In this document: piece by piece, positions 57,201 to 64,000 of the stretch
Layout: every line of letters starts with the position of its first letter
How positions within the stretch are numbered: the first letter of the stretch is position 1
From: Asterias amurensis
Taxonomy: Eukaryota > Echinodermata > Asteroidea > Forcipulatida > Asteriidae
Assembly (NCBI RefSeq): GCF_032118995.1
Contig: NC_092660.1
Location: forward strand, 18,214,501-18,278,500
DNA length: 64,000 bases
Direction of reading: 5' to 3'
Translations under genes and position numbers: made by a program
Notes under the pieces: model-generated
Told to the model about the DNA's origin: nothing
Databases searched by the model: none
What the model saw: the letters and a program-made list of their open reading frames with translations, nothing else

Positions 57201-59985
57201 CTATGACAACAAAAGAAAGACAAACAAACTAGGTGGGTGGGGAAACAGAAATGTCTTGAGGAGGCTTTTGAACACAGGCAACGAGATGGCCTTTCGCAGA
57301 TCCGCGGGGAGCTCATTCCACAGGCGAGGGGCAGCTATGGAGAATGAGCTATCCCCAGCTTTCCGTCTAGTTCTAGGAACAGAAAGCCGAGTCTGATCAG
57401 GGCCCAATTTCATGGCTCTGCTTACCGTAAGCACAGAATCGGCGCTTACGGAAGCAGGGAATTCTGTGCTTACGGCAAGCGTATTTCACGGGTTAGCGGC
57501 GAATTTGGGCTTCTGCGCGTGCGTACTTCACGTTACTAGGCATTCTACGCTTACAAGGCTAGCGTAGAAATTCGGCGCTTGCACGTAAGCGGGGAATCGC
57601 GATCGTAAGCGCAGAATTCGGCGGTAAGCAGAGCCATGAAATTGGGCCCAGCTGATGAGCGGAGTCGTTGCCTGTATGCATCAGCAGTATTGTAGTTGTG
57701 GGAATTAACACGTTCAACCAGATATATATAGCTCTATGGTTTCAGACCATACCTGGTTGCATGGGTTTTTCCCCTGAAATAATCCACGTGGTGCTGGCCG
57801 ACGTGATTTAAACCTGGGTTTTAGAGTTGGAAGGCGAGGAAAGCTACGCCAAACAGACCGCACGTTTTGTTTTGCAGTGTTCAGAGTTTATATTGCCAAC
57901 CTAAACAAAAATCAGGATTTGCTGTTAAAGAATTACCTTTTTTTAACCGATTGAGAAGAAGAAACAAATCACCGTATTGAAAAGCACTACGACAGTGGCG
58001 GCAATTTCGTATAGTACAGAAACACAAATTGCAAACCAACCACCCAAATGCCTCGTGCCGATTTTCAACCGTAGATGGCGTTTTTCCATTGCATCAAAGC
58101 GTCTGATGACGATGGTGGTTACAATCAGTTCTCGGACGGCTTCAAGGCTGCTGATTTGTTGAGGCAAAAGGACCCCGAAGCGTTTCAAATGCTGTGCACC
58201 AATCAGCAAGTGTTTCGACTCGTTGGGGAGGAGCCTCATGTAGGGGGATTCGACCATCACGCATATCACACTACAATTAAGTAAGTAGTAAGAGGGTAGC
58301 CTAGGTGCAGAGGGCTCTATTTTATGGGAAACTATACAACATAGACTGGTCCCCTGTTTTTACCCGCCAAAAGACAGGTATTGGTTTTACAGAGCCAGTG
58401 ATTTCATTGGATACATTGATTGCATTGGATGATTGTTCCGATTGGTCCGAGGCGGCGTTTTGCAGCTGTACTGCAAAAACTGATGTGTCAAATTGTTTCT
58501 TCCTGGTATCTATATGTGACAACACCAACTTGGTGTTATTTTATCCCTGGTGAAATATAATCACCAAGAGAACCAATTTAACTCCCGCAGTTTTTGCAGT
58601 GTGCACTTTCGGTGGTGTGCATTTATGAATCTAGGTGAAAGGTGATTATGGACGAGGATTGACCTAGGCTTGAGGCCACTCTCTGGCGTTATTCACGAGC
58701 CTCGAAGTTTTTCAGGCCAGTTAGGAGGGTTGCAGAGGGCTCTAATTTATGCGAAATTGTAAAACAGTTAGACTGGTCCCCTGTGTTTATCCACAAGGAT
58801 AGAGATGGATATTGGTAGTGATTTCTTGGATTACTGATTTTAGTCGATAAAGTGCAGTGACGTGAGCTGTGTTTTGGTGACGGTCCGAGGTATGGTTTGG
58901 CACCTGCACTCTCGGTCGTTACGTTTGAATAATTAATGTTGTACAAATGTGATTATCGACGGGGATTAAAGTAGATTCAGGACAGATCTCTGGCGTAATT
59001 CACGCGCCTCGATAACAGACGTCAATTATTATAATCACCTTAACTACTTGTAAATAATTGGGTGATATTTTTTAAAACTACTGTATAGGTTGGACCACGA
59101 GGACCAGCTGAAGAGCATACACTACAGTACACACGCCCGGCTTCCGTCAATGCGCATGGCTGTTAACAAAGTTGAGGCCATGTATAGCGCCCTCCAGAAG
59201 TTTGACAACTTCATCAACAGTCCAGAAAATGTGTTCAACGTCAAACTCAAAAGTGGTAAGTGATCTTTTCAATATTATATTCTGGGAAAATAGTTTAATG
59301 AACTTGTGTTTATTTTTGGGGGAGTTAAATGGATACCAAACAGAAATTTGATTCAACACAATGGTTTGAACAAGTTGCCTCAAAACTGAGTTTAATACAT
59401 TCTATTAGATTTGAATACAGTCTGGTACCATGACTTAATAGCTTATAGTCACAATGTACTGCTTACATTTGAATTTCTCAGACTATGTCAAATGGTTCTG
59501 GCCTAGCCTTTGAATAGCAACCTCCAGATGAGCAAACCCTGGTACCATTGTGCCATACAGATCCATTCAGAAATGTGTATGGGTGTTCATCTTCTCTTTC
59601 GTCTATAAAGCAAAAATGTTTGGTCTCGATATTCTGAGGAATTCAAATTTAAGTGGCTGGTAATTTGTGATCCAGCACATCATTGTACCAGGCAATAATC
59701 AAATCTAACACTTATTGAAGTGATGAATGTAATTTGTGATGAACTTTGTTGTGTGCGTTGTGCATGACTTTAGGTGAAATGATGGTACTGAACAATCACC
59801 GTGTACTCCACGGCCGTACGGCGTTCGACGTCACCAGCGAGCGCCACCTAGAGTTGGGATACGTCCAGATGGACCACGTGACGTCGCGCATGCGTGTTCT
59901 CCAAACGAAGATGCAGAGGCTGTGTCCGAAACGGTGTCTACAGCGTACGGCTTCAGCTTCGTCTACACAAGCGAAAAGCAACTAG
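53936..59985 (+). CDS. Gamma-butyrobetaine dioxygenase-like (BBOX1 family) Fe(II)/2-oxoglutarate oxygenase, copy B, intact
   Basis: Exons: join(53936..54202, 55259..55776, 56863..56989, 58075..58280, 59089..59255, 59774..59985). They total 1497 nt, or 498 residues plus TAG; human BBOX1 has 387. Residues 1-89 are a basic, Ser/Arg/aromatic presequence-like extension. Residues about 90-190 are the GBBH-like N-terminal zinc domain: C123, C125, C128 and probably H168. The dioxygenase fold has iron ligands H293, D295 and H441 (HTD and VLHGR), with R452 in ERHLEL. BBOX1 hydroxylates gamma-butyrobetaine to carnitine using 2-oxoglutarate and O2. Of the human aromatic cage (Y177, W181, Y194, Y366 from memory), only the last two seem kept; the W181 position reads Gln. 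The fold and chemistry are therefore firm, but the substrate is not. Confidence 0.92.
55259..55776 (+). CDS. Copy B exon 2 (zinc domain)
   Basis: Residues 90-261: WLRDNCFCSQCYH, DTVRITWNQHHH, WLRTFRFDEE, VFEFDEVLTDD, FNEVGIAKVNGVP. Acceptor GTTACAG, donor GTAGGT. Nearly identical to copy A exon 2. Confidence 0.95.
55917..56020. repeat. Hairpin with 40-bp arms in copy B intron 2
   Basis: 55917-55956 and 55981-56020 are reverse complements with one mismatch around a 24-nt loop. The matching place in copy A (about 40780-40865) keeps only the cttgtgggg / ccccacaag core. Confidence 0.9.
56288..56473. mobile_element. CCTAAGTTAGGAC-type element, diverged
   Basis: tgccgttttacgaaacgct and gtttggtgaagtcgacggca as inverted ends, in copy B intron 2. 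Confidence 0.6.
56863..56989 (+). CDS. Copy B exon 3 (HTD iron ligands)
   Basis: Residues 262-304, containing Y285 and H293-T294-D295. Acceptor TATTAG, donor GTACGT. Confidence 0.93.
57140..57400 (-). mobile_element. LINE 3' end with reverse transcriptase C-terminus
   Basis: On the minus strand the frame reads FSIAAPRLWNELPADLRKAI and FKSLLKTFLF, the typical C-terminal signature of CR1/jockey-type LINE ORF2. A tail with gcgctctgttctccgtagag and ATT units follows. 5' truncated; in copy B intron 3. Confidence 0.75.
57400..57652. mobile_element. GGGCCCAATTTCATGGCTC-type element
   Basis: Inverted ends gggcccaatttcatggctct and agagccatgaaattgggccc with repeated cttacg/cgtaag words inside. In copy B intron 3, directly next to the LINE 3' end. 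Confidence 0.75.
58075..58280 (+). CDS. Copy B exon 4
   Basis: Residues 305-372: FFHCIKASDDDGG, DGFKAADLLRQKDPEAFQML, VFRLVGEEPHVGGFDHHAYH. Acceptor CCGTAG, donor GTAAGT. Confidence 0.95.
58305..59013 (+). repeat. Direct repeat in copy B intron 4
   Basis: tgcagagggctcta through tagactggtcccctg occurs at 58306 and 58731. Each is followed by a version of attcacgagcctcga (58688 and 58996). The second unit is shorter. Confidence 0.65.
59089..59255 (+). CDS. Copy B exon 5
   Basis: Residues 373-428: LDHEDQLKSIHYSTHARLPS, YSALQKFDNF, NVFNVKLKSG. Open throughout, unlike copy A. Acceptor TGTATAG, donor GTAAGT. Confidence 0.94.
59774..59985 (+). CDS. Copy B exon 6 (distal iron His, C-terminal tail)
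   Basis: Residues 429-498: NNHRVLHGR (H441), ERHLELGYVQMD, then a basic 21-residue tail missing in copy A. Acceptor CTTTAG. Confidence 0.94.
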
Positions 59986-60208
59986 AAATTCAGACGCAGC
60001 CACGGCTTAGCTTTGCGCCCTCAAGTGCTGCGACCGTTTGTTAATGTGTTCGTTACGCAATGTTTGTTTTATTTTCAACAGACTGCAAGATGCTCGATTG
60101 ATTGAATACAATTATTGCTTGGTGGTTGTATTTAAATTAATAATTATTCTTCTAATGTTAAATGATTTTCATTTGGGGTCCATTTTAACGGGCGGGTATA
60201 CAATCGTT

Positions 60209-60214
60209 AATAAA
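60209..60214 (+). promoter_or_regulatory. Candidate poly(A) signal of copy B
   Basis: AATAAA 224 nt after the stop codon; position plausible, use not proven. Confidence 0.4.
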
Positions 60215-60578
60215 TTGTTAACGATCAACTTGTGTGTCCTAACATGTGCATTTATAAGATATCAAACCTGTGAACATTTTGGCTCAATCAATGTGAAAAT
60301 TACCCTTCTCTAAAAGTACATTACTTTAAATGGGTTCGTTTCTTACAATGTTTCATCCTAACAACATAGCGTACGTGAAGTTTTTATGTTCATTAAATTT
60401 TGGAGAAATTACAAATGAAAGACTCTCCCTTTAAGTCCATTGATAACAAAATGTAAACAATTAGTATGACGCTAGAGAACATGACAACATCAACAACAAG
60501 TTCAAGCAATGTCAGTCTAAGAGACAGAACATATTTATTATTTATTTGTGTATCATAAATAACATCTAAACCAAACAA

Positions 60579-60915
60579 TAAAGGAACACCTTTGTATCGG
60601 TCGAGTTGGTCTTTGAAAAGCGTTCTGTAACCGTTTGTTATAAAATGCATATGGGTAGAAGATGTTGTAAAAGTATAATACAACCAGCTACACAAATATG
60701 CCTGGAAATTGCGTGGTTTTATTTTTACCTTTCGTCGACTAACACGGTCGACTAACATTAGTTCGCATACGTAACTGTGCAATTTTGAGTGATACTTGTG
60801 TGGATCATTATATTCTACTTTTAAAACATCTTTCCAACCATACATTTCATAACAAACGGTTTCAAACGCTTTTTATAGACCAACTCGTCCAACCCAAGGC
60901 AACGTGTTCCTTTAA
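60579..60915 (+). mobile_element. TT-2 element, damaged
   Basis: Both termini are recognisable but the left flank is ATAA where TTAA is expected, and the centre is shortened. The oldest-looking TT-2 copy in the window. Confidence 0.7.
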
Positions 60916-61050
60916 TATTTGGCTACTTGTTTGAAATATCGTTTACAAACTGGAAAAACCGTTAGTATATTCTTTTAATTTTTTTATACTAGTATATAAT
61001 CATACCCTTCTTTTACTAAAATACTATAACAATTACTACTATTGTTCTCT

Positions 61051-61279
61051 TCAAGTAGGCTTAAAACCTTGGTTTTGATTGGTCGATCCATAGCAACAAG
61101 AGTGTGATATAAACCAGATGCGCTGTATTTTTTTCACGAGCGCGCGTGTGATAGCATATTAATCTTCAAGCAAACTTGGCGCACAAAGTGGAACATATTG
61201 GCCGTGCAATATGGGTTTATATCACACTCTTATTGCTATGGATCGACCAATCAGAATCAAGGATTCGAGCCTACTTGAA
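61051..61279. mobile_element. Inverted-repeat element with about 60-bp arms
   Basis: tcaagtaggcttaaaacctt at the left mirrors aaggattcgagcctacttga at the right. The arms include attggtcgatccatagcaac and its near complement. Not coding. Confidence 0.75.
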
Positions 61280-62944
61280 AAGAATTAATATTATGTTTGT
61301 TGTTATTATATAAAATGAGTAGGATAGATTTTTTAGCTTTCAAACCAAACTGAAGCTTCCTAAGATTTAATTTATAATTTAATTATTTATAACTATTTAT
61401 AATAAAATCGTTATTTAAAACTTATTTAATTATTAATAATATATACATATATAGTTTAGTTGTCATTCTGTTATTTAAATATCACTTATGCCCCGTTTGT
61501 GCCTGTTTTGGCTGTAATTTGTAATAAAGGTTTTTAAGATTGTTATTAATTTGGTAAATTTCTGAGTTAAAGTTTTTACTTATTAAACAATGCACATCAG
61601 AAACAAATCTTGTATTTACTTTTCATTACTTTTCGTCTCCACCGCCACGACCAGTCGCTCCATGAGACCAATGCGAACCTGGTTTGTTTGGGCTATGAAT
61701 TCACCCTTCTTGATCCCTTACATACTACTTTGCTCCTTGATGAGTGAGCAGTTGCATCTTTTGCGTTTGTCTTCTTTTTGGATGGGGGACTTAGACTACT
61801 GCTAGCCCGATTGGAGTAGTAGATGAGTCAGATTGGCACGGTGTATTTTCTTCTTCAAATCAAGCGACTCCAATGAGAAAACCAAACTGGGTGGAGCGAT
61901 TATCGGTCCAAGTGACCCAATCCAGAAGCAGGTTACTTGGGACTTGCACCCGGTTGAGCCCAGAGAATGACGTCAAAGCTATTTGAACGCATTAGTGGGA
62001 ACCATTATGGTTGTTACGAAATAATTTCGAACTATTGCCGCTGTCAGCATGCTTATAGCTTTCGTGAAACGTTGTTTTCCTGTAAACACGTAGAAATACA
62101 CCTGTGTACGAGTTTGAGTGTGGCACGACTTGGCGTGCTTACGAATTTGTGTGCGCACGAGTTGACCAATATTGGTGTCGGGTTGGCGCGGGTGTGTGAG
62201 TTGGCGTGCGTACGAAGGGACGGACATGTTTCCCCCTGGGTCGACCTGGGTGGGGAAGCAAATCGAACGCACCAATTTTTCCACCAGTTTCAACATGTCA
62301 GTCGTGCGATGGAAATCCATCTACACTTGGAATGATTTTGGAAAAAGAAACAACGGCATATAATTAATGGACGAAAACAAAGCAAACTAATTCATGGTGT
62401 GTTGAGGCATTTCATGGTGAGGTATTAAATGTTTTGTTTGCGGTAACACCATGTGTGTTTTGCCAGGTATATACATGTTTTTTTAGAACTACCTTGTCTT
62501 GCTTTAAAATTATTTTATACTACCGTGGAGTAGATTTTCGGAATTCGGGAAACGTGTTCATTTGTACTCTTTTTAAGTACAAATGGTTTAATTAAAAAAA
62601 GGATACATTTTTGGCGACTGATTAATAAAAAAGATGTGATGCGTGGTTGAAAGGGTTATAGCATAGCGCCTTTGAAGTAACTCGCATAAAGCCCGGTTCA
62701 TCCTGTGTTCAACTCTTGAGAAATATTCTCAGCGAATATGTAGCTGTGACGTCAGCATTCGTATCGCATTCAGAGGAAGTATGAACCCGGCTTACACTGA
62801 AGGTGGTCGTGTTTATTTTTTATTTTCATCAAGTGGTATATTAGCGGAAAATGATTTGTACTTGTAGTTATAATGAAATCAGAGACTTGGAAACGATTAC
62901 TGGTATATAAATGGCTTTTAACATCTGTCCTAACACCCCAAGGA
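61280..62944. other. Spacer before the PLA2 gene
   Basis: AT-rich at 61300-61560. A diverged GTGAGCCC / TTGAACGCA repeat lies at 61890-62272, and an inverted-repeat element of the GCCCGGTTCAT type at 62692-62795. No gene recognised. Confidence 0.45.
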
Positions 62945-62976
62945 CCAATGGAATGGCCCACCGCGTGCTATAAAAG
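62945..62976 (+). promoter_or_regulatory. CCAAT and TATA boxes of the PLA2 gene
   Basis: ccaatgg near 62945-62950 and tataaaag at 62969-62976 lie 113 bp before the start codon. A transcription start near 63000 is expected from TATA spacing. The arrangement suits a regulated, tissue-specific gene (inference). Confidence 0.6.
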
Positions 62977-63081
62977 AAGTTGAATTGGGTGATTTAGGTC
63001 GCTTGTTGTTGGTTGGTCGACGGGTTAACTGTCTTGTTTTCTTCTTCTCTCGCACAAAAAGTACACTTGAAATCTATAAAA

Positions 63082-63869
63082 ATGTCTTGTAGATTTTGGT
63101 ATCTACTTTGTGTGCTTTTGTCACCTTTGCTTTCATTGCGAAGTGTGCACGCGTTTGGAAATCGAGAGCGCGGTTCGAGAGGGGTAGTTGGGCGGGGACA
63201 ACCGGCCGATTGGACCGACAACATTGCCGTCAACGAGCCCGTGGTGGAGTTGAAGCACCAAGGTACCGTCGAGCACAGTCTTGAAGATCGGAGTCCTCCA
63301 GTTCACGACTCCGGGGTCTCAGGAGATAAGACCGTAACCGAGCAAGTAGAGATCCTTGCGGGGGAACGACCACCAGGACACGGTGGTGAAACCTCGCCCG
63401 ACGTCAATCCATCTTCTATCGGTGACCTCTTGCGCCCCGTTCGAAGAACATCGGAGACACTTTTAGCGAAGACTCAGTCTGAGAATCATGAGATTACAGT
63501 GGAAACTCTGGATCTTGACAATGTTGAGACCATCATCAGTGCTAGCAATAAGAGAGGGAAAGCTGACTACAATGTCGAGCGAGGGGAGAGGACAAAGCTG
63601 GCGAGAAAGACCACAGAGGGTGAGACGCAGGGGAGAAAGTTACCCGTCCAACGGCGCGACAAACGGTCGATCTTGACCATACCAGGGACGCTGTGGTGCG
63701 GACCGGGCAGTGAGGCCGAACAGTACGAGAATCTTGGGGAGGATAAGGCCGCGGATTATTGCTGCCGGGAGCATGACCACTGCCCCAACATGATCGAGAG
63801 GTGGGCTTCGAAATACGGCATCTTCAACCATCGGCTGTACTCTATCAGTGACTGTGAGTGCGATAAAAG
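63082..63869 (+). CDS. Secreted group III phospholipase A2, first coding exon (partial gene)
   Basis: Residues 1-262 plus two bases, ending at donor GTAAGA; the gene runs off the window. Residues 1-24 are a signal peptide (a Leu-rich core ending SVHA). Residues 25-195 are a polar, charged propeptide without cysteines, ending in RRDKR at about 191-195, a likely furin-type cleavage site. The group III catalytic domain then starts: the calcium loop around W205-C206-G207-P208-G209, and CCREHDHC with catalytic H231 and D232, followed by YGIFNH and ISDCECD. Such enzymes hydrolyse the sn-2 ester of phospholipids with calcium; bee venom PLA2 and vertebrate PLA2G3 are relatives. Nothing here suggests a toxin role over an ordinary secreted lipase. 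The start is the second ATG of the frame, chosen because it begins the signal peptide. The rest of the domain lies downstream. Confidence 0.93.
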
Positions 63870-64000
63870 GTAAGAATATTAAGAGTAGAAAGACGGGTTA
63901 AGGTAACACAAAGAAGGGTTGCATGGTGCCTTAAAGGGTCTGGGTACTTTTTTTAAAAGAAAAAAAAAGTGTCCATAGATTTACATTAAACTAACACAGT

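Noticed and set aside
61967-62335. Overlapping plus and minus frames of 122 and 113 codons
   Set aside because: They oppose each other over a GC-biased repeat; neither has a recognisable motif or splice context.

Overview
The window is nuclear DNA of an animal. Genes are split by GT-AG introns, about 90 percent of the sequence is intronic or intergenic, and many short inverted-repeat transposons, SINEs and broken LINEs are present. The protein families and the style of the repeats suggest an invertebrate deuterostome, most likely an echinoderm such as a sea star. That assignment is inference, because no species-specific marker was seen.

Layout. (1) 754-11941, plus strand: a complete 12-exon gene for the TFIIF alpha subunit (GTF2F1/RAP74, 520 residues). 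(2) 31416-18702, minus strand: a complete 5-exon GIPC-family PDZ adaptor (351 residues), tail-to-tail with GTF2F1. (3) 34592-45214, plus strand: a gamma-butyrobetaine dioxygenase (BBOX1-like) copy A. It is head-to-head with GIPC, and its exon 5 is broken by two single-base deletions. (4) 53936-59985, plus strand: an intact tandem paralogue, copy B (498 residues, 6 exons). (5) 63082 to beyond 63869, plus strand: the first coding exon of a secreted group III phospholipase A2, with a TATA box upstream.

Between and inside the genes are at least four families of TTAA-flanked inverted-repeat elements (called here TT-1 to TT-4). They are about 340-390 bp, or about 580 bp for TT-4. Four pairs abut through one shared TTAA, one element is nested inside another, and one splits a LINE reverse transcriptase. 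Other contents are elements built on CCTAAGTTAGGAC-like and GGGCCCAATTTCAT-like termini, tRNA-derived SINEs, a roughly 120-bp two-type alternating satellite upstream of GIPC, a 132-bp tandem repeat in a GTF2F1 intron, and several near-perfect foldbacks.

The genes do not form a pathway. GTF2F1 is a nuclear general transcription factor and GIPC a cytosolic trafficking adaptor. The BBOX-like pair are Fe(II)/2-oxoglutarate oxygenases whose conserved metal site contrasts with an altered substrate pocket. The PLA2 is secreted. The most interesting biology is the duplicated oxygenase locus (presequence-like exon, changed pocket, one copy decaying or mis-assembled) and the stacking of TTAA elements. 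I found no clear evidence of a wholly new multi-gene system.
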